A stretch of 64,000 nucleotides of DNA from Leptolyngbya sp. O-77 (lineage in GTDB: Bacteria; Cyanobacteriota; Cyanobacteriia; Elainellales; Elainellaceae), in assembly GCF_001548395.1 (NCBI RefSeq), contig NZ_AP017367.1:1-64000 (forward strand). Reading direction: 5' to 3'. Position numbers and translations under genes: made by a program. Below the pieces are notes generated by a model. The model did no database searches. It saw nothing but the letters and a program-made list of their open reading frames with translations, and had not been told where the DNA came from. Below, piece after piece: positions 27,787-37,688 of this stretch. Each line of letters starts with the position of its first letter. The first letter of the stretch is position 1.

Positions 27787-28341
27787 TCAGGCTTCGCAGA
27801 TGCAGCAACTCTAGCAGGACAAATAAGTGGACAAATTAAGTATCAATTAAGTACTGACAGGAGTATAAGTACTGACAGGAGTATCGGTACAGATTGCTTA
27901 ATTTAATTAAACTCAAGACGTTACGAAATTTATTAGTATTCGCAGAGCTTATTTACAAATTGAAATATCAAACTTCGTAACAAAAATGAAAGCAAAGTTC
28001 CGATTTTTAGAGATTCATTTCTTAAAGAAACGAGCCTATATTGTTACGTTTCATCACTTCAGAGAAATCTCCAGAAGTCCTTGCACCAAGACCGTTTCAG
28101 GCTGTTTGAAACCCTTTTTTAGGAATTCACGCATTAAATCTTTTTGCAATCCATCGTTTGAGTTTTTGATCTGCGCTTGAATAAAAGTATTGAAAAGAAG
28201 CGCAGTTGCGCGATCTCTTCAGGTGTTTCCCCAGAATCTTGCGTTTTACCGAATAGGTAGCTGCAAAAGAGGATGGGCGATCGCTGGGGAGCGGTTGCAG
28301 GTGTGCTGCCTTAATAAATCCATCTTTAGGGGTTCGCTGCA
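27787..28341. other. AT-rich spacer with a duplicated 18-bp unit
   Basis: No convincing gene in 555 bp. The unit AAGTACTGACAGGAGTAT is present twice in tandem (27849-27884). One HIP1 octamer is seen near 28277. Confidence 0.6.
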
Positions 28342-28629
28342 ATGAACTGGTTTGCCCAACTCACTCGACTCATCCTCGACTTCTATCGAGAGAACCCGGC
28401 CGAACTACGACAGTTGCAGGGGCTAAAGGCTTGCCGACTGTCTCGCCGCTGGGGCGTGCTGCGAATCGAGTGTCGCGATCGCCAGGTCGCCGAAACCCTC
28501 CTTGCTGCTCAAGACTTGCTCAAGGAGCCGATTTCGGAACTCCGCATTGCCCACCAGATTAACATTCTGGTGAAAGGGGTCTTGATTAGCAGCTTAGTCG
28601 TTGATCCGTCCAAGCTCACTTTTCCGTAG
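28342..28629 (+). CDS. Small hypothetical protein
   Basis: Unknown function, 95 residues. The sequence alternates amphipathic helix (WFAQLTRLILDFYRENPAEL) and a basic central strand region (CRLSRRWGVLRIECRDRQV), with a hydrophobic end (INILVKGVLISSLVVDPSKL). No membrane helix or known motif. Normal codon use for this genome, and one HIP1 octamer lies inside the frame, which favours a real gene. Confidence 0.5.
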   Translation: MNWFAQLTRLILDFYRENPAELRQLQGLKACRLSRRWGVLRIECRDRQVAETLLAAQDLLKEPISELRIAHQINILVKGVLISSLVVDPSKLTFP

Positions 28630-28972
28630 GCTGTTTCGATCTGGGGCTTTGTAGCCAGCCTTGTGACAGTGTTCAAGGCTTTTTGATTCGTTCAAGGCTT
28701 TTTGAGTCGCTAACCTCTCTAATGCTGTTCTTACTCGCTGGGCGATCGCCCCACCCACTCTGCGTTTCAGAAGCCACAAAAGGAAAACTCTGTTTGGGCG
28801 ATCGCCCAACTGTCACTGCGTCGGGGCGCTGTCACACGCCAGTCTTCTTCTGCATTTCACCGGAATGGATCACGCAGACTGCCCTGAAAGCTTCTCGCTG
28901 CTCATCAGGACATACACAGGACATACGCTGTGGTTCTGTTTTAGTGGGTTGTTTTAGCAGGAAGCGCGATCA
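28630..28972. other. Spacer between a hypothetical gene and pdhB
   Basis: About 340 bp with two HIP1 sites and a 19-bp near-perfect tandem duplication (28671-28708, one mismatch). No gene or clear terminator seen. Confidence 0.5.
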
Positions 28973-29956
28973 TTAAACCTTCAGCGCTACCAGTTTTTGC
29001 ACCGCTTCCACAATTTGGGCAGGCTGCACAATCGTCAGATTCTCTAGCGTGCCGTTGTAGGGCGTGGGGATATCCTGCGACGCAAGGCGAATTACAGGCG
29101 CATCGAGTTCATCAAAGAGGCGATCGTTAATCGATGCCGTAATTTCTGCGCCGATGCCGCCCGATCGCATACATTCTTCCACGATGATCACACGATGGGT
29201 CTTGCGAATTGATGCACCAATCGTCTCAAAGTCCAGCGGCTTCAGCGAAATCAGGTCAATCACTTCCGGGTCAAACCCCTCTTTCTCCAGGGTCTTCACC
29301 GCCTGCATCACGTGGTGGCGCATCCGCGAATAGGTCAGGATGGTCACGTCGCTGCCTTCGCGCACGGTCTCTGCTTTGTCCAGCGGCAGCAGGTATTCTT
29401 CTTCTGGCAAATCCTGCTTCAGGTTATAAAGCAGCACATGCTCAAAGAAGATCACAGGGTTGTCATCGCGAATAGCAGACTTTAACAATCCCTTGGCATT
29501 GTAGGGAGTCGAGCAGGCTACCATCTTTAGCCCAGGCACGCCCTGAAAATAAGCCTCTAGCCGCTGGGAATGTTCTGCGCCGAGCTGCCGCCCCACGCCG
29601 CCCGGCCCGCGCACCACCAGCGGAATCTTGAAGTTGCCGCCGGAGGTATAGCGCAACATTCCGGCGTTGTTGGCAATCTGGTTAAACGCCAGCAGCAAAA
29701 AACCCATGTTCATCCCTTCGATGATGGGACGCAGCCCCGTCATCGCCGCCCCGACGGCCATCCCCGTAAAGGCATTTTCGGCAATTGGCGTATCCAGCAC
29801 GCGCAAATCGCCGTATTTCTTGTACAGGTCTTTGGTGACTTTGTAGGAGCCACCATAGTGCCCCACGTCTTCGCCCAACACGAACACGGACGGGTCACGC
29901 GCCATCTCTTCGTCAATTGCTTCACGCAGGGCGTTGAACAGGAGGGTTTCTGCCAT
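28973..29956 (-). CDS. pdhB: Pyruvate dehydrogenase E1 component, beta subunit
   Basis: Beta subunit (327 residues) of the thiamine-diphosphate enzyme that oxidatively decarboxylates pyruvate to feed acetyl-CoA synthesis. Family landmarks are present: [18 protein letters not shown] at the start, [56 protein letters not shown], and the C-terminal transketolase domain with [17 protein letters not shown]. The ATG at 29956 is chosen; the frame is open back to 30085 without family similarity. The alpha subunit gene is not adjacent, as is usual in cyanobacteria. Confidence 0.95.
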   Translation of the reverse strand: MAETLLFNALREAIDEEMARDPSVFVLGEDVGHYGGSYKVTKDLYKKYGDLRVLDTPIAENAFTGMAVGAAMTGLRPIIEGMNMGFLLLAFNQIANNAGMLRYTSGGNFKIPLVVRGPGGVGRQLGAEHSQRLEAYFQGVPGLKMVACSTPYNAKGLLKSAIRDDNPVIFFEHVLLYNLKQDLPEEEYLLPLDKAETVREGSDVTILTYSRMRHHVMQAVKTLEKEGFDPEVIDLISLKPLDFETIGASIRKTHRVIIVEECMRSGGIGAEITASINDRLFDELDAPVIRLASQDIPTPYNGTLENLTIVQPAQIVEAVQKLVALKV

Positions 29957-30145
29957 TGGAATTGCTAATTTTGGTAAATCACTCAATCTAGAATCATACC
30001 CTGGTTGTCTCTCATCTTTTTGCAAGCGATGCACTTTTAGACGAGAGAAGCGACCGAGGCTTGACTGGCTAGCCAAACTCGCCAATCCAAAATCGCCAAT
30101 CGGTACAAGATAGATTCCCGCCAGCGTTGCCGCCTGCGCCGCGCT

Positions 30146-32593
30146 CTAGGCCAGCACCGACGGCAGCACAAACGCCAGCCCAATCAGCAGCGCCCCAAAC
30201 AGCAGATTCCAAAAGCGGTGATAGCTGCGAACCGTCCACTTGGCAGGGCAGTCTAGCCGAATCAGGTCTACCCAGGGTATCATGCCGCGTCGGAACCAAC
30301 CCAGCGCATGGACGGACTGGTGAATGAAGCTTTCGGCCTGACTTGCGCCAAACAAGAAGTTGCCCAGCGGCCCAAAGCGGGACGAATAGCGCAGTAAGAT
30401 CATCCCCGTCGGGTCTTGCAGCTTGAGTTCTGAACCATAGGCATAGCCAGAGTCGCCTTTACCAATAATTTCGCCGCTTAGCTTGACCGGACGACCCCGC
30501 AGCGGGCTGGCGTAGGGGTCAGACATGAGCGTGAGTATGTCCATCGCCGGGGCGCGGTTGAAGTCGGGATACATGACGAAGGTTTTGAACAGCAGCCCGA
30601 TGCCGCCGCCCAGCAGTGCAGGCGCGGCGATCGCCCCCAGGTTGCTCGCACCGCTTTGGTAGAGGGCGATCGCCACGATCAGCCCCAGCCCAAAGCCAAT
30701 CCAGTCCGCCCAATACAGCAGCACATCCAGCACAAAGTTGCCATAGAGCCGCGTCTTGTTTAGCCCGCGCCCTTCACGCACCACCTGCGCCATGTCAAAC
30801 TCTGCACCCAGCCCAAGCTGTTCGGCGTAGGTGCTGAGGGCGCGGACGCGCTTGCCCGTCAGCGGGTGAGTGGAATTTAGCTCCATCCAGGCCGCCCAGG
30901 GATTGAACATATCCCAGAGAAAGACGCGCCCCACCTGCACCGGGCTTGCTGCCACGCGGTAGGCCGTGCCTGTGAATCCGGCGCTGCTGCTGTCGGCAAT
31001 GCCCAGCGTGCGAGTGCCTTGCAGCACCTTGCTGGGCTGGGGGTTGCGCTGTCCCTCTTCCACAATGCCGTAGGCGATTTTCACCAGCGCCCGCGACAGT
31101 CCGTTGGGGTTGCCCGTCACCTCGGCGGCAAAATGGTCGGCGTAATATTCTCGCGTGCGCGACAGATACAGCACCAGATATTCGCCTAGAACGTAGAACA
31201 CGTAGGCGGCGATCGCCACACTCCGCGTCCCCAGCTTGAGCCGTCGCGCCATTTCGCTGTCGCCCAGCCAGTCCTGCGCCTCTCGCAGATACAAGTAAAG
31301 CAGATACATAATCTGCACCAGCGTTGCCGCTAGCGTCATCACGGCAAAGTCCCAATGCACGACATGGCCGAGTTCGTGGGCGTAGACCGTGGCCACTTCG
31401 TCATCGTCCAGGTACTTAAACAAGCCCTGGCTCACCACCACTCGCGCCGTGTTGGGCAGCGAGCCGTAGGTAAAGGCAGTGGGGTTGTCGTCGGGAATTA
31501 GCCCCAGGCGCGGCTGCGAAAGCTTCTTTTGCTGGCAAACGGTGCGGATGACGCGGCCCGCTTCTGGACTGCGCCGCTCAATATCCGACAGCGAGACCCA
31601 GCGCGTGCCATAGAGCCAGCCCTGCACCGCATCCATAATCAGCGGCGACAGGAAAAAGATAATGGCGTTGAAGAGCAGGGTTGCCATCAGCGCCAGACCC
31701 AGCCCCGCTGTGGGGTTGTTGCTGCCATGCAAAAACAGCAGCGCCAGGCACAGCGCAAACACCATGCCAAACAGCAGCGTGATCGTCATGCCCGATGCCA
31801 GGGCCAGGCTGCTGGCCACGCCTTTCATCACTAGCGAGACTCCACCGCGAGGGGCGCGGGTTTTGGTGGGGCTGAGGGCGGACGGTTGGGCATTTTGGGT
31901 TTTGGAGTTTGGAGTTTGGATTTTGGGATGCAGGCTGGCTGCGTTGGTGAGGGGTGCTTCGAGTTGGGTTGCTTCGGCTTCGGGTTCGGGAGCCAGCGTG
32001 TTGAGGTATTGGCGGGCCCAGAGCTGCACGAATTCTTTTTCGTGGTGCAGCAATCGACGGCAGAGGGCGATCGCCGCTTCGGTCTGCCCATTGCCGTTGT
32101 AAGCCTTGACCAGCCACATCTGCGCCTGTGCGAAATCCTTATGATGCGGATCGGCGGATCGGCAGTACGTTTCCAAATGCTCAACGGCTTCGACAAAGCG
32201 CTTGGTTTTCAGCGCGTGGTTGCCCCGATTGAACAGGTCAAGGGCTTCCTCGGCACTGAGCGTGGGCAGGTCGGCAGTGGGCGCGTCGGTGGCGGCCGAG
32301 CCAGCGGTTTCCGGGCCGATTGCAGGCGCAGCAGATAGTGTGGGCAACAGGTTTCTGGCCCAGGTTTGCACTTGGGGCGGTGCGTTGGTGCTGAGCTGCT
32401 GACAAAGGGCGATCGCCCGCTCTGCCTGCCCACCGTCGTAATAAGCCCGCACCAGCCACATCTGCGCCTGGAAATAGAGCTTGGACTGGCGATCGGTGGA
32501 CTGGCAGCAAGCCATCAGCGCTTGAATCGCCGCTGCATATTGCTGCCGTTTGACTGCTTGAATGCCCGATTTCAGGAGGTTCTCGGCCGTCAT
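30146..32593 (-). CDS. TPR-M48 membrane metalloprotease
   Basis: An 815-residue protein. Residues 1-190 hold tetratricopeptide-like helical pairs (AVKRQQYAAAIQALMACC, FNRGNHALKTKRFVEAVEHL). A Pro/Thr linker follows, then membrane helices around 262-290 and 295-320, and an M48 (HtpX/Ste24-type) peptidase domain with the zinc motif HELGH at 406-410 and downstream EYYADHFAAEVTGNP supplying the third ligand. More helices occur near 430 and 640-690. A C-terminal part resembles a cyanobacterial extension with EIIGKGDSGYAYGSEL. Probably acts in membrane protein quality control at the plasma or thylakoid membrane; substrates unknown. It stands alone. Confidence 0.85.
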   Translation of the reverse strand: MTAENLLKSGIQAVKRQQYAAAIQALMACCQSTDRQSKLYFQAQMWLVRAYYDGGQAERAIALCQQLSTNAPPQVQTWARNLLPTLSAAPAIGPETAGSAATDAPTADLPTLSAEEALDLFNRGNHALKTKRFVEAVEHLETYCRSADPHHKDFAQAQMWLVKAYNGNGQTEAAIALCRRLLHHEKEFVQLWARQYLNTLAPEPEAEATQLEAPLTNAASLHPKIQTPNSKTQNAQPSALSPTKTRAPRGGVSLVMKGVASSLALASGMTITLLFGMVFALCLALLFLHGSNNPTAGLGLALMATLLFNAIIFFLSPLIMDAVQGWLYGTRWVSLSDIERRSPEAGRVIRTVCQQKKLSQPRLGLIPDDNPTAFTYGSLPNTARVVVSQGLFKYLDDDEVATVYAHELGHVVHWDFAVMTLAATLVQIMYLLYLYLREAQDWLGDSEMARRLKLGTRSVAIAAYVFYVLGEYLVLYLSRTREYYADHFAAEVTGNPNGLSRALVKIAYGIVEEGQRNPQPSKVLQGTRTLGIADSSSAGFTGTAYRVAASPVQVGRVFLWDMFNPWAAWMELNSTHPLTGKRVRALSTYAEQLGLGAEFDMAQVVREGRGLNKTRLYGNFVLDVLLYWADWIGFGLGLIVAIALYQSGASNLGAIAAPALLGGGIGLLFKTFVMYPDFNRAPAMDILTLMSDPYASPLRGRPVKLSGEIIGKGDSGYAYGSELKLQDPTGMILLRYSSRFGPLGNFLFGASQAESFIHQSVHALGWFRRGMIPWVDLIRLDCPAKWTVRSYHRFWNLLFGALLIGLAFVLPSVLA

Positions 32594-33044
32594 GACTCGT
32601 ACTCCTCAAAAAACAATGAGGTATCAAATTGAACACGACACCTCTAGGATTCCCATCTGGGAATCTTCCGTATTCTTCATCGCCAAAACTTGCTTTCCCG
32701 GAGCCTGCCCCAACCCCAAAGCCTGATGGGAGTAACCCGATTGGAGGATGCCGCAGCAGGGCGATCCCGCTAAATTACTTAACCATTCCCGCGATACATG
32801 AATCAATATTTAGATTTGCAAAAGAGAATCGTGAAAATCGCTGTGAAAATCCTGAGCGCACGGCTTTGAAGCTTTCAGGTTGAAACTTTCAGGTTGGAGT
32901 TTTTGAGTTGGGATTTTTGAGATAGCGCTTGGTGACTTCTTGATTGTTATGGTTTGGCGCTAGCAACGCAGTTCCAGCGGCATTTCGTGACTAGAGTGTT
33001 CACGTCTTTGTTTGGGGTTTATTTCGCTAATTTCAGGTTTCAAT
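32594..33044. other. Divergent spacer between the M48 gene and the RND operon
   Basis: 450 bp with no convincing gene. Imperfect repeats of CTTTCAGGTTG and of TTTTTGAGTTGGG occur at 32870-32925. Promoters for both flanking genes should lie here, but none is clear. Confidence 0.5.
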
Positions 33045-34319
33045 ATGAGCGTGAAGGTGTTGCGTCGAGGTTCGCTGTTTAGTGCTGCGCTGCTGCTGTC
33101 GGTAGCGGCTGGGGCCTGCCGGGGCGGTTCGCCAGGAATGCAGGGCGGGCCGCCACCAATGCCTGTAGAACTGCAAACGGTGCAGGCCAGCACGGTGGTA
33201 GAAACTTCAGAGTTTGTCGGAGCGCTGGAGGCGGAAGATCGGGTTGTGCTGCGCCCCGAAGCCGATGGGCGTGTGGTGGAAATTTTTGTGCGTCCGGGGG
33301 ATGTAGTGCAGGCGCGAACCCCGATTGTGCAACTGCGGGCTGATCGCAGCCGCGCAGAGGTGAGCGGGGCGATCGCCGATCTAGAAGCGGCACAGTCATC
33401 TCGAAATACAGCCATTGCACGGCTGCGAGCGGCCGAAGCAGATGTTGCCCGCGCAGCAGCGGATGTCACGCTGGCGGAGTCAGATTATCGCCGCATCGAA
33501 TCGCTGGTGTCGGCCGGCGCACTGTCGCGGCAAGAGCTAGACCGAGCGCGAAATACCCGCGACACGGCGATCGCCAGCCGTCGGGCAGCCGAAGAAAACG
33601 TGCAGGCTGCCGAAGCCTCGCTGCGCGAAGCCGAGTCCCAAATTGCCCGCGCCCAGGCAGATCGCAACGTTGCCGTAGAGGATTTGCAAGATCGGCAGGT
33701 GCTTTCGCCGATTGCGGGCGTGGTCGGCAATATCCCGGTGAAGGTGGGCGACCTGGTAACACCTAGCACCACGCTCACCAGCATTATTCAGAACGGTACG
33801 CTGGATTTGAACATTGCCGTGCCTATCGAGCGATCGCGCCAGCTCCGGGTCGGACTTCCGGTCGAAATGCTGGACGAACAGGGACAGCCTGCCCTGCGCG
33901 GACGCATCAGCTTCGTTTCGCCGGAGGTCAGCAGCGGTGAGCAGTCGGTTCTGGCCAAGGCCAGCTTTAGCAACGACGGCAGCCTGCGCGACGGGCAACT
34001 CGTCCGCACCCGCGTCATCTGGAGCAGCCAGCCCGGTCTGCTAGTACCCACTGCCGCCGTCACGCGCATTGCTGGACAAACTTTCGTCTACGTCGCCGAA
34101 GCAGCCGAACCCAACCCCGACCAGCCCGCGCCCCCTGCCGAACCCGGACAGCCGCCGATGCAGGTCGCCCGCCAACGCCTCGTGCAACTGGGCAGCATCC
34201 AGGGCAACAGCTATCAGGTGATTTCCGGCGTGCAGCCCGGTGAGCAAGTCGTTGTGTCGGGCGTGTTAAACCTTACCGAGGGCGCACCGATTATGCCTGC
34301 TCAGGCGATGGCGCAGTAG
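33045..34319 (+). CDS. RND efflux periplasmic adaptor (membrane fusion protein)
   Basis: Links an RND pump to an outer-membrane channel; 424 residues. The N-terminus is a lipoprotein-like signal with Cys25 in VAAGACRGG, then the lipoyl half-motifs (LRPEADGRVVEIFVRPGDVV and VLSPIAGVVGNIPVKVGDLV) around a long alpha-hairpin (about 105-190, Ala/Arg/Glu rich), and beta-barrel plus membrane-proximal domains (ISFVSPEVSSGEQSVLAKA, VPTAAVTRIAGQTFVYV). ATG 33045 gives the signal sequence directly. The pump gene follows after 127 bp on the same strand. Substrate is not predictable from the sequence. Confidence 0.9.
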   Translation: MSVKVLRRGSLFSAALLLSVAAGACRGGSPGMQGGPPPMPVELQTVQASTVVETSEFVGALEAEDRVVLRPEADGRVVEIFVRPGDVVQARTPIVQLRADRSRAEVSGAIADLEAAQSSRNTAIARLRAAEADVARAAADVTLAESDYRRIESLVSAGALSRQELDRARNTRDTAIASRRAAEENVQAAEASLREAESQIARAQADRNVAVEDLQDRQVLSPIAGVVGNIPVKVGDLVTPSTTLTSIIQNGTLDLNIAVPIERSRQLRVGLPVEMLDEQGQPALRGRISFVSPEVSSGEQSVLAKASFSNDGSLRDGQLVRTRVIWSSQPGLLVPTAAVTRIAGQTFVYVAEAAEPNPDQPAPPAEPGQPPMQVARQRLVQLGSIQGNSYQVISGVQPGEQVVVSGVLNLTEGAPIMPAQAMAQ

Positions 34320-34446
34320 GGGTTCAGGGTTTGGGATTCGGGGTTCGGTTTTGCATGAACGCTAGCATTCCAACCAGCCCAAACTCTCCTCTTGTTGCGA
34401 CTTGTATGCCTGACCCCTGACCCCTGACCCCTCATTCCCACCCCTC

Positions 34447-37400
34447 ATGTTTGCCAACTTTTTCATCAAACGACCCGTTTTTACGCTAGTTTGCGCCATC
34501 ATCACGGTGTTTTTGGGGTTGGTGGTGCTGCCGACGCTGCCGATCGCCCAGTTTCCTGACATCACACCGACGCAGGTGGTAGTGACGGCCAACTATCCGG
34601 GTGCAGATGCGGAAACGGTCGAAAGCGCCGTGACCAATATCCTGGAGCGGGAAATCAATGGCGTGGACGGGCTGCGCTACATGAGTTCTAGCAGCGGCAG
34701 CGACGGCACCAGCCAGATCACCGTCACCTTTGCGGCGGGACAAGATCCCGACATTGCGGCGGTGAACGTGCAGAACCGAGTGGCGCGGGCCGAGCCTCGT
34801 TTGCCAGAACTGGTGACCCGCACTGGGATTACGGTGGAGCAGTCGTCGAGTAATTTTTTGATGGCGATCGCCCTCTACCCCACCAACGGCGAATACGACA
34901 GCCTCTTCCTCAGTAACTACGCTGACCTGTACATGGTGGAAGCCCTGCGGCGGATTCCGGGGGTCGGCTCGATTCAGATTTTCGGCGAGCGCAAGTTCGC
35001 CATGCGCCTCTGGCTTGATCCGGCGCGGCTAGCAGCACGGGGGCTAACGGTGCAGGATGTCACCAGCGCCATTCGCGAACAAAACCTCCAGGTGGGCGCA
35101 GGACAACTGGGGCAACAGCCTGCTGATCCGAATCAGGAATATCAAATCAACCTGCGGGCCGATAGCCAGCTCAAGTCCGTCGAAGAATTTGAAAATCTGG
35201 TCTTGAAAACTGGTGAAGGCGGCAACCTGGTGCGTCTGAAAGACGTAGGACGGGCGGAACTGGGTGCAGAGAATTATGGAACTTTCTTGACCTATAACGA
35301 TGTTGAATCCATCGGTTTAGGCATCACGCAGCGTTCCGGTTCCAATGCGCTAGAGACAACGGCTGCTGTTCGCAAAGAGTTAGAAAACTTGAAGCGATCC
35401 TTTCCGCCTGGAATTGACTACGCCGTGGCGTTTGACATTACCAGCTTTGTGCAGGTTTCCCTGCAAGATGTGGTGTATACGCTAATCACTGCTATCCTGC
35501 TGGTGGTGCTGGTGCTGTTCATTTTCTTGCAGGATTGGCGCACTACGCTGGTTCCGGCGATCGCCATTCCGGTTGCGCTGATTGGAACTTTCGTGTTCAC
35601 CAAGATATTCGGCTTCTCGATTAACACGCTGACCTTGTTTGGTCTGACGCTGGCGACGGGTGTGGTCGTGGACGACGCGATTGTGGTGGTGGAGGCGATC
35701 GCCGCCAAGGTGCAAGATCGCGGCATGAATCCATTCCGTGCGGCAGCCGAAACCATGAAAGAACTGTCCGGCGCGGTGATTGCGACTTCACTGGTGCTGA
35801 TGGCGGTGTTCGTTCCGGTGGCGTTTTTTCCTGGCACGACGGGCGCGATCTACCGCCAGTTCGCGCTGACGATCGCCTTTTCAATTGTGGTGTCTACCTT
35901 CAATGCGCTGACCTTTTCGCCTGCGATGTCGGCGCTGCTGCTGCGGCCGCGCTCCGACCACCAGGGCTGGCTGGGGCGACAGTTTGAGCGGTTTAACCAG
36001 TGGCTGGATGGAATTCGACAGCGCTATCAGCGATCGCTCACGGTGTTGTCTCAGTTGAAGTATTGGGTGTTGGCCGGGTTTGTGCTGGCGCTGATGGCCA
36101 CGGCCTGGGTCTATCGCACGGTTCCCGGAGCCTTTTTGCCAGAGGAAGATCAGGGCTATTTCATTACGCTGGTGCAGGCTCCGGAAGGCGTGTCCCTCAA
36201 CTACACCAAGAAAATTCTGGATGAAGCCTCGGCTGAGGTACGCAAGATTCCTGAAGTAGAGTCGAACTTTGCCGTAACGGGCTTTAGCTTTGCAGGCGTT
36301 GCGCCCAACCAAGGTATTATGTTCACGCTGCTGAAGCCTTGGGAAGAGCGCAAAGGCCCCGGGCAATCTGTCCAAGCAATCATCGGGCAAATCCAGATGA
36401 AGTTCTTCGGAATGCCCAAAGCCCGAATTTTCTCGCTGAACCCGCCCTCAATTCAGGGATTGGGCAACTTCGGCGGTTTCCAGCTAGAAATGCAGGATCG
36501 CCGGGGCAATATGCCCCTGAATGAGTTTGTGGGCTATCTCTACGCGCTGATGGGGGCGGCGAATCAAAATCCCAATTTGCAGGCGGTGTTTTCTACCTAT
36601 TCCGCCAGCACGCCGCAGTTGGTTGTGGATGTAAACCGGGAGCGGGCCAAGTCCTTGGGCGTGGATCTTGACGACATCTTCTCGACGCTCCAGAGCTTCT
36701 TGGGGTCTGATTATGTGAACGATTTCACGCTGGATCGGCGCAGCTATCGCGTGTATGTTCAGGCAGACGAACAGTTTCGCGCCCAGCCAGAGGATGTGAA
36801 CCAACTGTATGTGCGGTCTGCTTCCGGCAGCATGGTGCCCCTCGGCAACCTGGTAACGCTGACCCCGACCACCAGCGCCCAGTCGATCACGCACTACAAC
36901 CTGCTGAGGTCGATTTCGGTGCAGGGCGGCGCGGCGCCGGGCCGGAGTTCTGGACAGGCGATCGCCGCAATGGAGCAGGTCGCCCAGCAGGTGTTTCCAC
37001 CCAGCCTGGGGTTTGAGTGGACCGGCACCGCCCTGGAGGAAATTGAGTCGGGCGGGCAAGCGCCGCTGCTGTTTGCCCTAGGACTAGTAATGGTGTATCT
37101 GGTGCTGTCGGCGCAATATGGCAGCTTTGTAGATCCGGCAATTATCTTATTTGCTGTGCCGCTGGCGGTGCTGGGGGCGCTGGGGGCGCAGTTCCTCCGG
37201 GGGCAAGCTAATGATGTGTATTCCCAGGTGGGTCTGGTAATGCTGATCGGTCTGGCGAGTAAGAACTCAATTCTGATTGTGGAATATGCTAATCAGTTGC
37301 GCGAGAAAGGCTTGCCCATCACCAAAGCGGCGATCGAAGCCGCTCAAGAACGGTTGCGCCCGATTTTGATGACGGGCTTTTCCAGTTTGGTGGGCTTTTT

Positions 37401-37620
37401 CCCGCTGATGATTGCCACCGGAGCCGGAGCCGCCAGTCGTCGCTCGATTGGGACGGCTATTTTTGGCGGCTACCTGCTGTCTACCTTCCTCAGCCTGTTC
37501 ATGGTTCCCGTGCTGTACATCATCGTGAAAAAGCTGACGGATCGCTTCATGCCTGCGCTGCCTGCACCGCCTGCCGATTTTGAAGATTTGGAGGAACCGC
37601 TGTCGGCCACGCAGAAATAA
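34447..37620 (+). CDS. RND multidrug efflux permease (HAE1/AcrB type)
   Basis: Proton-driven inner-membrane pump of 1,057 residues with the standard twelve helices in two halves. Landmarks: FFIKRPVFTLVCAIITVFLG at the N-terminus, QFPDITPTQVVVTANYPGA, the helix 4 charge motif GVVVDDAIVVVEAIAAKV (the Asp pair carrying protons), and VGLVMLIGLASKNSILIVEYA in helix 10. The adaptor gene lies just upstream, so the two form an operon; no outer-membrane factor gene is nearby, so a TolC-like protein elsewhere must serve it. No local regulator is seen. The 127-bp spacer before it contains three TGACCCC heptamers (34411-34431). Confidence 0.95.
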   Translation: MFANFFIKRPVFTLVCAIITVFLGLVVLPTLPIAQFPDITPTQVVVTANYPGADAETVESAVTNILEREINGVDGLRYMSSSSGSDGTSQITVTFAAGQDPDIAAVNVQNRVARAEPRLPELVTRTGITVEQSSSNFLMAIALYPTNGEYDSLFLSNYADLYMVEALRRIPGVGSIQIFGERKFAMRLWLDPARLAARGLTVQDVTSAIREQNLQVGAGQLGQQPADPNQEYQINLRADSQLKSVEEFENLVLKTGEGGNLVRLKDVGRAELGAENYGTFLTYNDVESIGLGITQRSGSNALETTAAVRKELENLKRSFPPGIDYAVAFDITSFVQVSLQDVVYTLITAILLVVLVLFIFLQDWRTTLVPAIAIPVALIGTFVFTKIFGFSINTLTLFGLTLATGVVVDDAIVVVEAIAAKVQDRGMNPFRAAAETMKELSGAVIATSLVLMAVFVPVAFFPGTTGAIYRQFALTIAFSIVVSTFNALTFSPAMSALLLRPRSDHQGWLGRQFERFNQWLDGIRQRYQRSLTVLSQLKYWVLAGFVLALMATAWVYRTVPGAFLPEEDQGYFITLVQAPEGVSLNYTKKILDEASAEVRKIPEVESNFAVTGFSFAGVAPNQGIMFTLLKPWEERKGPGQSVQAIIGQIQMKFFGMPKARIFSLNPPSIQGLGNFGGFQLEMQDRRGNMPLNEFVGYLYALMGAANQNPNLQAVFSTYSASTPQLVVDVNRERAKSLGVDLDDIFSTLQSFLGSDYVNDFTLDRRSYRVYVQADEQFRAQPEDVNQLYVRSASGSMVPLGNLVTLTPTTSAQSITHYNLLRSISVQGGAAPGRSSGQAIAAMEQVAQQVFPPSLGFEWTGTALEEIESGGQAPLLFALGLVMVYLVLSAQYGSFVDPAIILFAVPLAVLGALGAQFLRGQANDVYSQVGLVMLIGLASKNSILIVEYANQLREKGLPITKAAIEAAQERLRPILMTGFSSLVGFFPLMIATGAGAASRRSIGTAIFGGYLLSTFLSLFMVPVLYIIVKKLTDRFMPALPAPPADFEDLEEPLSATQK

Positions 37621-37688
37621 CGCTGAGACGACGCAGAGATAACGTAAAGTAAGAATGATTGCGAAACAAGCCGTGCAACCCCCTTTTG

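Noticed and set aside
27986..28180. 64-codon open frame before the 28342 gene
   Set aside because: AT-rich random-looking sequence; no support.
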